From an uncultured candidate division WPS-2 bacterium (GTDB taxonomy: Bacteria; Vulcanimicrobiota; Vulcanimicrobiia; Vulcanimicrobiales; Vulcanimicrobiaceae), in assembly GCA_937927945.1 (NCBI GenBank), contig CALEYW010000018.1, positions 6,590 through 70,589 on the forward strand: a stretch of DNA of 64,000 nt, read 5' to 3'. Below the pieces are notes generated by a model. The model did not search any database. It saw only the letters and a list, made by a program, of their open reading frames with translations, and had not been told where the DNA came from. Positions within the stretch are counted from its first letter, which is position 1, and the number at the start of each line of letters is the position of its first letter. The position numbers and the translations under genes were made by a program. Shown piece after piece: positions 48,832 to 56,453 of the stretch.

Positions 48832-49980
48832 ATGCGTTTTGGTTGGCGTTCCCTTTCTTTATGTGCTTTATTCGCCACCGGCTTGGTGGCATGTGGTAAC
48901 AACTCAACCACGCCGAATGTCGGCCCGGGCCCGAACGTCTCGCAGCAAGGGGTGATTGCGCTGCCGAACCTCGTGCCGGGCAGCAAGTTCACCTACGACA
49001 TCGGCATCGCCGACGCGGCTTCGCGTCGGTACTATCTCGCCGATCGCACCAATGCGTCACTCGACATCGTCGACATGGACAGCTTCGCCGTCCGCCAAGT
49101 CGGCGGTTTCGTCGGCCAGAAGCCCTCCAACGACCTCTCCGGCCCCGACGGCGTCGTCTTCGTCCCGGGCGGCTCCGTCTACGTCGGCGACGTCAACGTC
49201 GTGAAGGTCGTCGATCCGGTCGCCGGCGCGGTGACGAAGGCGATTGCAACCGGCACCGCCGGCTTCCGCACCGACGAAGGGTGCTACGATCCCGACGACA
49301 AGCTGATCATGTTCGCGAACCCGGCCGACTCGCCGCCGTACGCGTCGTTCATCTCGACGACGACCAACACCGTTGTCGCGCAGCTGCCGTTCACAACGGC
49401 CACCGGCGGACTGGAACAGTGCGTGTACGATCCCGGCACGAAGAGGTTCTTCATCAACAACGACTCGACGGCGACCAACCCGCACGGCGAGCTCAACTCG
49501 CTCCTGGCGTCGACCGCGGTTGCCGGCGCGCCGGTGATCGACAAAGTTTACCCGGAAGGGAACTGCGGCCCGGCGGGACTCGCCCTCGGCCCGAACGAGA
49601 ACCTCCTCGTCGGCTGCGACACCCCGGCCGGCACGCAGCAGGAGACGCTGATCATGAGCGCGACGAGCGGCGCCGTCGTCGCGACGATCACCCAGGTCGG
49701 CGGCGAAGACGAGGTCGCGTACGATCCGAAGCTCAACCACTATCTCACCGCGTCGCGGAACATGACCGCGAACGGCATCTCGCAGAGCGGTGTGACGGGT
49801 GCGAAGTTCACGTCAGTCCTCGGCGTCATCGATGCGGCAACGAACACGTGGGTGGGGAACTTCCCGACCGGCTCGGGCGCGCACTCCGTAGCGGCCGATT
49901 CTAAGACCGGACGCGTCTTCGTTCCGGTGCCGCCGACGGCTACCGCGGCCGGGGGCCTGCTGGTCTTCAGCAGCCCGTAG
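48832..49980 (+). CDS. Lipoprotein with beta-propeller (YVTN/NHL-like) repeats
   Basis: The ATG at 48832 gives a 19-residue lipoprotein signal ending in the lipobox L-V-A-C-G. The mature 363 residues contain repeated strands of propeller type, for example Y-Y-L-A-D-R-T-N-A-S-L-D-I-V-D, V-Y-V-G-D-V-N-V-V-K-V-V-D-P and Y-D-P-G-T-K-R-F-F-I-N-N. Such proteins bind partners or ligands on the cell surface; no active site is seen. It is transcribed away from the MarR-DctP operon and ends in a strong terminator. An in-frame start 57 bases upstream is rejected because it would bury the lipobox. Confidence 0.78.
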   Translation: MRFGWRSLSLCALFATGLVACGNNSTTPNVGPGPNVSQQGVIALPNLVPGSKFTYDIGIADAASRRYYLADRTNASLDIVDMDSFAVRQVGGFVGQKPSNDLSGPDGVVFVPGGSVYVGDVNVVKVVDPVAGAVTKAIATGTAGFRTDEGCYDPDDKLIMFANPADSPPYASFISTTTNTVVAQLPFTTATGGLEQCVYDPGTKRFFINNDSTATNPHGELNSLLASTAVAGAPVIDKVYPEGNCGPAGLALGPNENLLVGCDTPAGTQQETLIMSATSGAVVATITQVGGEDEVAYDPKLNHYLTASRNMTANGISQSGVTGAKFTSVLGVIDAATNTWVGNFPTGSGAHSVAADSKTGRVFVPVPPTATAAGGLLVFSSP

Positions 49981-50005
49981 CCTCACCACCCGAAAGGCAA
50001 CAGGC

Positions 50006-50042
50006 GGCGGCGTGGTCATTCGACCACGCCGCCGTTCTGTTT
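50006..50042 (+). terminator. Rho-independent terminator of the lipoprotein gene
   Basis: GGCGGCGTGGTC (50006-50017) pairs perfectly with GACCACGCCGCC (50022-50033) around a four-base loop, followed by GTTCTGTTT. It starts 26 bases after the stop codon. Confidence 0.8.
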
Positions 50043-50490
50043 AGCGCTCGATGCTCTCAGGGGTCGTCCGGGTGACGCGTTCAACCGTGGTGCTGACTTG
50101 AGTGACTTCGTTTGCGGCGATCGCCTCGTATGACCCGACCCACGTGTCGACTTCCCAGTCCGGCGCGCCAAGCTTGGCGCGCCAACGTCGACCATCTTCG
50201 GGCGACTCGAGCTCATATCGCAGATCGTGCTTGACGAGTCGTGAGAGCCGCGCGGCGGCGTCACGCAACGTGACGCTGTCGGCAGTTCGCGCTGCATCAG
50301 AGCGGCCGGCCCACGCAACGGCACCTTCGCCACCGGGACCGCGCATCACGCCCGCTCATCAAACATCTCCGGGAGGAGGTCGATATAGAAGCTATCCCGC
50401 ACCGCGGTAAAGCGAAGACCGCTCCTCTCCAAGATCTGTTCCGTTTGATAGTGGTCACGGGACATCGGAAAACGCGAATCGGCGAGGCTT
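50041..50490 (-). pseudogene. Remnant of an NmrA-like NAD(P)-binding reductase
   Basis: Read on the minus strand, about 50490 to 50348 gives S-L-A-D-S-R-F-P-M-S-R-D-H-Y-Q-T-E-Q and then S-G-L-R-F-T-A-V-R-D-S-F-Y-I-D, the middle of NmrA-family proteins. A stop and a frame change follow at about 50347. The next frame (50349 to 50041) continues with M-R-G-P-G-G-E-G, lacks about 20 residues, and then has L-R-D-A-A-A-R-L-S and G-A-P-D-W-E-V-D-T-W to the family's C-terminus. The whole Rossmann N-terminal half is missing; the fragment stops beside the permease gene. So the gene is cut, frameshifted and internally deleted. Confidence 0.72.
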
Positions 50491-50504
50491 CATCCGAGTC
50501 TAAT

Positions 50505-51335
50505 CTAGCGCTTCATCCCCCAGCGAACGACCGTGCGCGCCTCGATCACGCTGAACACGCCTTCGACGATGATGCCGAGGACCGAGATCACGACCAATCC
50601 GGCGAAGATCTGCGAGGTCTGCAAGTAGTAGCGCGCGGTGTTGATGTACCAGCCGAGGCCGCCCTGTGAGCCCGCGACGCCGAAGACGAGCTCCGCGGCG
50701 ACGACGGTGCGCCACCCGAACGCCCAGGCCGTCTTCAACCCGGTCAAAATGTACGGCATCGCCGCGGGGAGCAGCACGTCGATCACGAGCCGCGGGCCGC
50801 GCAGGCCCAGATTCTTCGCGACCATCTGCGTCGTCGCGCTGATCGTGCGGAAGCCGGTGTCGGTATTGATCGCCACCGGCCAGATCGTCGCCAGCGTGAC
50901 GATGAAGATGATCGAGCGATCAGAGAGCCCGAACCAGATGATCGCCAGCGGCAGGATCGCGATCGCCGGCAACGGGTTCAGCACCGCCGTCAGCACGGCG
51001 AGCAGATCTCGCCCGACCGATGAGAAGACGGCCAGCGATGCGAACGCAAAGCCGATCGTCGCCCCGATCGCGAGGCCGATGAGAAGCGTCTCGAGCGTGT
51101 GCAGCGTCGCCGCGGGAATCTTGCCGTTCGCGACGTCGGCCCCGAGCTGCTTCGCGACGTCGAGCGGCGAGCCCACGAGCAGCTGCGAGACGTGCGAGAC
51201 CGAGACGTACGCCTGCCAGACGGCCAGCAGCACGACCAGCACGAGCGCGTAGCGCAGCGGGCCGGGCAGCCGCTGCCACGGATCGCGGATGCGCGCGCGG
51301 GCCGGCGCTGGCGCCGGCGCGTCGGCAACGGTCAT
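50505..51335 (-). CDS. NitT/TauT-type ABC permease (tartrate cluster)
   Basis: A 276-residue permease with six TM helices, of the SsuC/TauC family: G-S-P-L-D-V near 55 and the ATPase-contact loop L-P-A-A-M-P-Y-I-L-T-G-L (about 189-200). The ATG at 51333-51335 overlaps the ATPase stop (ATGA). In E. coli this family imports sulfonates, but here its neighbours are tartrate enzymes and no sulfonatase is present, so tartrate or a related hydroxy-acid is the likelier cargo. It is the last gene of its operon; the decayed NmrA gene starts 15 bases after it. Confidence 0.9.
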   Translation of the reverse strand: MTVADAPAPAPARARIRDPWQRLPGPLRYALVLVVLLAVWQAYVSVSHVSQLLVGSPLDVAKQLGADVANGKIPAATLHTLETLLIGLAIGATIGFAFASLAVFSSVGRDLLAVLTAVLNPLPAIAILPLAIIWFGLSDRSIIFIVTLATIWPVAINTDTGFRTISATTQMVAKNLGLRGPRLVIDVLLPAAMPYILTGLKTAWAFGWRTVVAAELVFGVAGSQGGLGWYINTARYYLQTSQIFAGLVVISVLGIIVEGVFSVIEARTVVRWGMKR

Positions 51336-52126
51336 TCGACCACCGCCTGCAGCGACCGGTGCTCGGCATCCGGCGCGATCAGCAGCGAGCGCAGGTGGTG
51401 CGAGAGGCGGGTGAACTCGGGGCTGTCCATGTCGTCCGCGGCCGACGTGTCGACGATCTCGACGATCCGGGCCGGCGTCGTCGACATCACCGCGACGTGA
51501 TGGCCGAGAAAGACCGCTTCCTGGATCGAGTGGGTCACGAGCACGATCGTCACGCCGGTCTCGCGCCAGATCGCATTGAGATCGAGCTGCAGCTGCGAGC
51601 GCGTGATCGCGTCGAGCGCACCGAACGGCTCGTCCATCAGCAGGATGCGCGGTTCGAGCGCGAGCGCGCGCGCGATCGCGCCGCGCTGCTTCATCCCGCC
51701 CGAGAGCTGGTGCGGGTACTTGTCCGCCGCGCGTTCGATCCCGACGAGGCGCAGCATCGCGTTCGCCCGCTCGCGCGCGGCCGCGCCGCGCAGCCGCTTC
51801 GCGACGCCGAGGGCGTACACGACGTTGTCGAACACCGTCCGCCACGGAAAAAGCTGATCGAAATCCTGGAAGACCACCGTGCGGTCGGGACCCGGCTCGC
51901 CGATCGCGCGCCCGTCGAGCGTGATGCTGCCGTCCGTCGGCGTCAGAAAGCCCGCGATCGCTTTGAGCAGCGTCGTCTTGCCGCAGCCCGAGGGCCCGAT
52001 CAGCACGAACTTCTCGCCGCGTCGCACGACGAAGTCGGCCGACTCGACCGCGACGTATCCGTCGTACGCGATCGCGACGCCGGAACCGATCACGAGCGGC
52101 TCGCCGATCGTTCGCGTCTCGTTCAC
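51332..52126 (-). CDS. NitT/TauT-type ABC ATPase (tartrate cluster)
   Basis: A 264-residue ATPase: Walker A G-P-S-G-C-G-K-T-T (about 44-52), Q-loop F-Q-D, signature L-S-G-G-M-K-Q-R (about 141-148), Walker B L-L-M-D-E-P-F-G-A-L-D. This is the SsuB/TauB/NrtD subfamily. The GTG start at 52124-52126 overlaps the D-tartrate dehydratase stop (GTGA), so its expression depends on that gene. Confidence 0.93.
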   Translation of the reverse strand: MNETRTIGEPLVIGSGVAIAYDGYVAVESADFVVRRGEKFVLIGPSGCGKTTLLKAIAGFLTPTDGSITLDGRAIGEPGPDRTVVFQDFDQLFPWRTVFDNVVYALGVAKRLRGAAARERANAMLRLVGIERAADKYPHQLSGGMKQRGAIARALALEPRILLMDEPFGALDAITRSQLQLDLNAIWRETGVTIVLVTHSIQEAVFLGHHVAVMSTTPARIVEIVDTSAADDMDSPEFTRLSHHLRSLLIAPDAEHRSLQAVVE

Positions 52127-53292
52127 GCGGCGCACTTCCGCAAGAGATCCATCAGCAGCGGCTTCTCCTCGAAACCGATGCCGGGCGCCTCCGGCAGGCG
52201 CACGTACGAATCCTCGACCGGGATCGACTCGGCGAAACCGCCGAACGGCTGGAACACGCCGGGATACGACTCGTTCCCGCCGAGTCCCAAGCCGGCCGCG
52301 ATGTTGAGCGACATCTGGTGGCCGCCGTGCGGCACGCAATCGCGCGAGGACCAACCGTTCTCGCGCAGCATGGCGAGGGTTCGCATGTATTCGACGAGCC
52401 CATAGCTGAGCGCGCAGTCGAACTGGAGCACGTCGCGGCCCGCGCGCATCCCGCCGTAGCGGATCAGGTTGCGCGCGTCCTGCATCGAGAACAGGTTCTC
52501 GCCGGTCGCGAGCGCGTGCGGATAGCGCTCGGCGAGACGCGCCTGCAGCTCGTAGTCGAGCGGATCGCCGGCTTCTTCGTACCAGCGCAGCCCGTACGGC
52601 GCGAGCGCATCCGCGTACGCGAGCGCACGCTCGATGCCGAACCGGCCGTTTGCGTCGACGCACAAGCGCGAGCCGTCGCCGCCGAGCACGTCGATCACCG
52701 CTTCGACGCGCCGCAGATCCTCGTCGAGCGGCGCGCCGCCGATCTTGATCTTCACCGTCGTGTAGCCGAGCGAGAGATACCAGCGCATCTCGTCCTGCAG
52801 CGCGCGCAGGTCCTTGCCCGGCTGGTAGTACCCGCCGGCGGCGTAGACCCAGACGCGCTCGTCGGCCTCGCCGTTGCGATAGCGGTCGGCGAGCAGACGG
52901 TACAGCGGCTTCTGCTCGATCTTCGCGACCGCGTCCCACAGCGCCATGTCGATGGTGCCGACCGCGACGGAACGTTCGCCGTGCCCGCCCGGCTTTTCAC
53001 CCGACATCATCAGCGCCCAGATCGCGTGCGGGTCGAAGTTGGTGCCCTCCCCGTCGAGCAGCGCCTCGGGCGGCGCGCCGAGGATGCGCGGGATGAAGCG
53101 CTCGCGCATCAGGCCGCCGGCCGCATAGCGCCCGTTCGAGTTGAAGCCGTAGCCCACGACGCGCCGCCCGTTGCGCACGACGTCGGTGACGACGGCGACG
53201 GTCGACGCGGTCATCTGCGAGAAGTCGATCCAGGCATTGCGGATGTTCGAGTCGATCCGTGCCGGCTGCTCGATGACGTCGAGGACGCGCAT
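52123..53292 (-). CDS. tarD: D(-)-tartrate dehydratase (enolase superfamily)
   Basis: TarD dehydrates D-tartrate to oxaloacetate. The 389 residues equal the length of the Bradyrhizobium enzyme as I recall, and the sequence follows it closely: I-D-F-S-Q-M-T-A-S, S-V-A-V-G-T-I-D-M-A-L-W-D-A-V-A-K, V-K-I-K-I-G-G (catalytic Lys pair), C-V-D-A-N-G-R-F (metal Asp), W-Y-E-E (metal Glu), G-E-N-L and P-H-G-G-H-Q (catalytic His). These are the mandelate-racemase-type active-site residues. It sits between a binding protein and the ABC ATPase, in an operon started by a tartrate-dehydrogenase-type gene. Confidence 0.9.
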   Translation of the reverse strand: MRVLDVIEQPARIDSNIRNAWIDFSQMTASTVAVVTDVVRNGRRVVGYGFNSNGRYAAGGLMRERFIPRILGAPPEALLDGEGTNFDPHAIWALMMSGEKPGGHGERSVAVGTIDMALWDAVAKIEQKPLYRLLADRYRNGEADERVWVYAAGGYYQPGKDLRALQDEMRWYLSLGYTTVKIKIGGAPLDEDLRRVEAVIDVLGGDGSRLCVDANGRFGIERALAYADALAPYGLRWYEEAGDPLDYELQARLAERYPHALATGENLFSMQDARNLIRYGGMRAGRDVLQFDCALSYGLVEYMRTLAMLRENGWSSRDCVPHGGHQMSLNIAAGLGLGGNESYPGVFQPFGGFAESIPVEDSYVRLPEAPGIGFEEKPLLMDLLRKCAA

Positions 53293-53299
53293 CCGCCGC

Positions 53300-54283
53300 T
53301 CAGTCGCCCACGCTGCCCAGCGTGCCCGAGTAATCGATGTCGCGCATCGACGAGGGGACCTTGGTCAACGCGCCGATCGACTGCATGAACTTCGCCATCG
53401 CCAAGAAGCCGTGCGGCGTCGTGCTGAAGATGACGTCGGGCCGGCGCAGCCAGGTCTCGAAATCGCGAGCCGCGACTTTGCCGCCCGAGTCTTTCGCGAG
53501 GATCTCCGAGGCTTCGCGCGGATGCGCCTTGAGGAACTGCGTCGCGTCGAGCAGATCGCGGTAGAACGTCTTGACGAACTGCGGGTGCTCGCCGGCCCAC
53601 TTCTCATTCACGTACACACTGTTGAACGTATGCTTGCCGAAGACGTCGAAGCTGCGCAGTACGACGTGCCCGCCGCCTTGCACTTCCTGATACTGGAACG
53701 GCGGCGAGCTCAGGTGCGCGGTGAGCTGGCCGACCTGCAGCGCCTGCATTCCCGAGGGATGATCGATGCCGACGATGGTGTTGTCGAGCGCGTGCGCGTT
53801 CCCGAGCTGCTCAGCCGCGCCCTTGCGCAGCGCGAGCGACTGCACCGAGTCGAGCGACGGCATCCCGATCTTCGCGTCGGGTTTGATGTCCTTGAGCGTC
53901 CTGATGCTCTTGTCGCGTGCGACTAGCCAGACCGACATCTGGTTGAGCGACGCGAGCACCTTCCAGCCCACGCCGCGGTCCCAGCCGGTGAGGAACGGCG
54001 GGACGCTGCCCGCGCCGATCTGGATCTGGTTCGCGATAAAGCCGTCGCGGATCGCCGCGGTGCTGCCGAGCACTGTCCAGGTGACCTTCGTTTGCGGGAA
54101 CTGCTTCTCGATCAGCCGCTGATCGCGCATCACGACCAGGTTGCTGTAGCTCAAGCCGGGCTGGTACGCGATCGTGAGCTCCGCAGGTGCGTCGCTCGGC
54201 GGCGACGCGGTCCCTCCGGTGAGCGGCAGCGCGGCGAACATGGCGGTAACGACCGCGACGACGAACGGGCGGCGTGAGAGCAT
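53300..54283 (-). CDS. NitT/TauT-type ABC substrate-binding protein (tartrate cluster)
   Basis: A 327-residue exported protein. Signal peptide residues 1-28; then L-T-I-A-Y-Q-P-G-L-S-Y-S-N-L-V-V-M-R-D-Q-R-L-I-E-K, the usual start of NMT1/SsuA-like proteins, G-S-T-A-A-I-R-D-G-F and I-G-A-G-S-V-P-P-F. Family members bind sulfonates, nitrate, thiamine precursors or phthalate-like acids. The ATG has AAGGAG at good distance. It begins 17 bases after the TtuC-type gene and ends seven bases before tarD. The placement in a tartrate operon suggests a hydroxy-diacid ligand. Confidence 0.9.
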   Translation of the reverse strand: MLSRRPFVVAVVTAMFAALPLTGGTASPPSDAPAELTIAYQPGLSYSNLVVMRDQRLIEKQFPQTKVTWTVLGSTAAIRDGFIANQIQIGAGSVPPFLTGWDRGVGWKVLASLNQMSVWLVARDKSIRTLKDIKPDAKIGMPSLDSVQSLALRKGAAEQLGNAHALDNTIVGIDHPSGMQALQVGQLTAHLSSPPFQYQEVQGGGHVVLRSFDVFGKHTFNSVYVNEKWAGEHPQFVKTFYRDLLDATQFLKAHPREASEILAKDSGGKVAARDFETWLRRPDVIFSTTPHGFLAMAKFMQSIGALTKVPSSMRDIDYSGTLGSVGD

Positions 54284-54300
54284 AGGGTCTCCTTGCTGGA

Positions 54301-55374
54301 TCAGGCGTGAACGGCGGCAAGCGCGTCGCACACCGCGCGGGTGACGTCCTCGGTGCGGGCGGTCCCGCCGAGATCGGGAGTCCGCACGGACGATGCGGTG
54401 ACCTGCTCGATCGCGCCCATGAGCCGGGCGGCGTTCTCGGGCTCGCCGAGATGCTCGAGCATCATCACCGCGGTCCAGAACGCCCCGATCGGGTTCGCGA
54501 CGCCTTTGCCGACGATGTCGAACGCGGAGCCGTGAATCGGCTCGAACATCGAGGGGAAGCGGCGCGACGGGTCGAGGTTGGACGTCGGCGCGATGCCGAT
54601 GCTGCCGGCGAGCACGGCGGCGAGATCGCTCAGGATGTCGGCGTGCAGGTTCGTCGCGACGATCGTGTCGAGACTCTTCGGCTTGCTGACCATGCGCACG
54701 GTCATCGCGTCGACCAGCTCGCGGTCCCACGTGACGTCGGGATACGCGCGGGCGACGTCGACCGCGACTTCGTCCCACAGCACCATCCCGTGCCGCTGCG
54801 CGTTCGACTTCGTGACGACGGTGAGGTGCTTGCGCGGCCGGCTGCGCGCGAGGTCGAAGGCGAAACGGATGATGCGCTCGACCCCGGCGCGGGTGAACAC
54901 CGCCACTTCGGTGCCGACTTCGATCGCGTGACCGCGGTGCGCGCGGCCGCCCATCCCGGCGTACTCGCCCTCGCTGTTCTCGCGCACGATCACCCAGTCG
55001 AGATCGCCGCGCTCGCAGTCGCGCAGCGGGCTCGTCAGCCCGGGCAGGATCCGCGTCGGGCGGACGTTCGCGTACTGGTCGAACGGCTGGCAGATCGCCA
55101 GACGCAGCCCCCACAACGTGACGTGGTCGGGGACGCGCTGATCCCCGACCGCACCGAAGTAGATCGCGTCGAACGGGCGCAACGCATCGAGCCCGTCGGC
55201 CGGCATCATCACGCCGTGCGCGCGATAGTAGTCGGAACCCCACGGAAAGCTGGTGAACTCGAGGTGCAGCTCCGGGTCGACGCGCTGCAGCGCCTCCAGA
55301 ACCTCGATGCCCGCCCCGATGACTTCGGGGCCGATTCCGTCACCCGGAACCGCTGCGATACGATACGAGCCCAC
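54301..55374 (-). CDS. ttuC: Tartrate dehydrogenase/decarboxylase-type enzyme
   Basis: The 357-residue protein is an isocitrate/isopropylmalate dehydrogenase-family enzyme of the TtuC/DmlA type: A-V-P-G-D-G-I-G-P-E-V near the start, L-W-G-L-R-L-A-I-C-Q-P-F, R-E-N-S-E-G-E-Y-A-G-M-G-G-R, V-T-K-S-N-A and E-P-I-H-G-S-A-F-D-I-V-G-K-G. TtuC oxidises L- or meso-tartrate and D-malate with NAD and divalent metal. The GTG start at 55372-55374 has GAGGGAAG just upstream. First gene of the minus-strand tartrate operon, divergent from the LysR regulator. Confidence 0.9.
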   Translation of the reverse strand: MGSYRIAAVPGDGIGPEVIGAGIEVLEALQRVDPELHLEFTSFPWGSDYYRAHGVMMPADGLDALRPFDAIYFGAVGDQRVPDHVTLWGLRLAICQPFDQYANVRPTRILPGLTSPLRDCERGDLDWVIVRENSEGEYAGMGGRAHRGHAIEVGTEVAVFTRAGVERIIRFAFDLARSRPRKHLTVVTKSNAQRHGMVLWDEVAVDVARAYPDVTWDRELVDAMTVRMVSKPKSLDTIVATNLHADILSDLAAVLAGSIGIAPTSNLDPSRRFPSMFEPIHGSAFDIVGKGVANPIGAFWTAVMMLEHLGEPENAARLMGAIEQVTASSVRTPDLGGTARTEDVTRAVCDALAAVHA

Positions 55375-55470
55375 GATGCTTCCCTCACGAAGAATGATTC
55401 CGATGGCACCCTACCGGCCAGGATACGCTTTTCCCAGGCGAGGATCGAGCGCGCCGGCGGCATAAGATCG

Positions 55471-55485
55471 TTGCGTTGAACGCAA
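55471..55485. promoter_or_regulatory. Perfect palindrome with a LysR-type T-N11-A box
   Basis: TTGCGTT-G-AACGCAA is a 15-base perfect palindrome; inside it T-N11-A fits the LysR operator rule. It lies between ttuC and the LysR gene and includes the LysR TTG start codon (55476-55478), suited to autorepression and to activation of ttuC about 100 bases away. Confidence 0.6.
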
Positions 55486-56387
55486 CGAATGACGACGAGG
55501 CCATCGGCTTCCCCGAGCTCGAGATCTTTCTCGAATTCGCCCGTACCCAGCACCTCGGCCGCACCGCCGAAGCGCTCGGCCGCAGCGTGTCGTCGGTCCA
55601 GCGGGCGGTCCGCGCGCTGGAGATTCGCCTCGGCGTCCCGCTGGTCGAGCGCGAGGGCAGGCGCGTGCGGCTGCTCCACGCCGGCCGCGTCTTGGCCGAT
55701 CAGGCGGCCCGGGTCGTGCGCGCCCGCTCGGAGGCGGTCGACGCCGTTCGCTCCGCATCGGGCTCGCGCTCGACGGTTCGCCTGGGCCACATGTTCTCGC
55801 TCGGGCCGACGCTCGTCCCGCGCATCGCCGGGACGGTCCTCGCGCGCGACCCGAGCGCTCGGCTCGTGTTGCGCCACGGTGCGACGAACGCGCTGGTGAC
55901 GGCACTACTCGCCGGCGAGCTCGACGCGGTCCTCGTCTCACCGCTGCCGCTCGCGGCCGATCTCGACAGCACGCCGGTGTTCACCGAAGGCGTGCTCCTC
56001 GTCGTCACGGCGAACGACCCCCTCGCGTCGCGCGAGAGCGTTGCGCTCGCCGAAGTGCGCGACCGGCCGTTCGTCGCGCTCGCCGAAGGATCCGGCAGCA
56101 GATACGACATGATGCAAGCGTGTGCGCGCGCCGGATTCATGCCGGCGATTGCGATCGAGGTCGGCGACATGTACACGCTCGAAGCGATCGTCGGCGCGGG
56201 TCTCGGGGTCTCGGTGGTGCCGGAGAGCATGCGCAGCCACGCGATGCCGGCGGTCGCGCGGATCCCGCTGCGCGAACCTGTCCCGACGCGCCGTCAAATC
56301 GGTCTGGTCTACGTGCGCGGCACCGAGCACCGCAAACCCGTGGCGGCGGTCATCGAGTCCGTCCGCGGCGGCTTGACGCACGGCTGA
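55476..56387 (+). CDS. LysR-family transcriptional regulator
   Basis: A 303-residue LysR protein: N-terminal winged helix (about 12-70: F-L-E-F-A-R-T-Q-H-L-G-R-T-A-E-A-L-G-R-S-V-S-S-V-Q-R-A-V-R-A-L-E) and a two-lobed effector domain (V-R-L-G-H-M-F-S from about 100). The only in-frame start is a TTG inside a palindrome, with no clear ribosome site, so expression is likely low. It is transcribed opposite ttuC and presumably controls the tartrate operon in response to tartrate or a product. The alpha-hydroxy-acid oxidase gene lies 66 bases downstream. Confidence 0.9.
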   Translation: MNATNDDEAIGFPELEIFLEFARTQHLGRTAEALGRSVSSVQRAVRALEIRLGVPLVEREGRRVRLLHAGRVLADQAARVVRARSEAVDAVRSASGSRSTVRLGHMFSLGPTLVPRIAGTVLARDPSARLVLRHGATNALVTALLAGELDAVLVSPLPLAADLDSTPVFTEGVLLVVTANDPLASRESVALAEVRDRPFVALAEGSGSRYDMMQACARAGFMPAIAIEVGDMYTLEAIVGAGLGVSVVPESMRSHAMPAVARIPLREPVPTRRQIGLVYVRGTEHRKPVAAVIESVRGGLTHG

Positions 56388-56453
56388 ACGAGCGGATCGA
56401 TCGCACGGTCGAGGGCGGCAGGAACGCGCCGTCCGGAGCGGGACCCCTGGCGC

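Noticed and set aside
50505..55374. Sulfonate (ssu/tau) uptake operon
   Set aside because: No sulfonate monooxygenase or dioxygenase is present; the enzymes in the operon are a tartrate dehydratase and a tartrate-type dehydrogenase.
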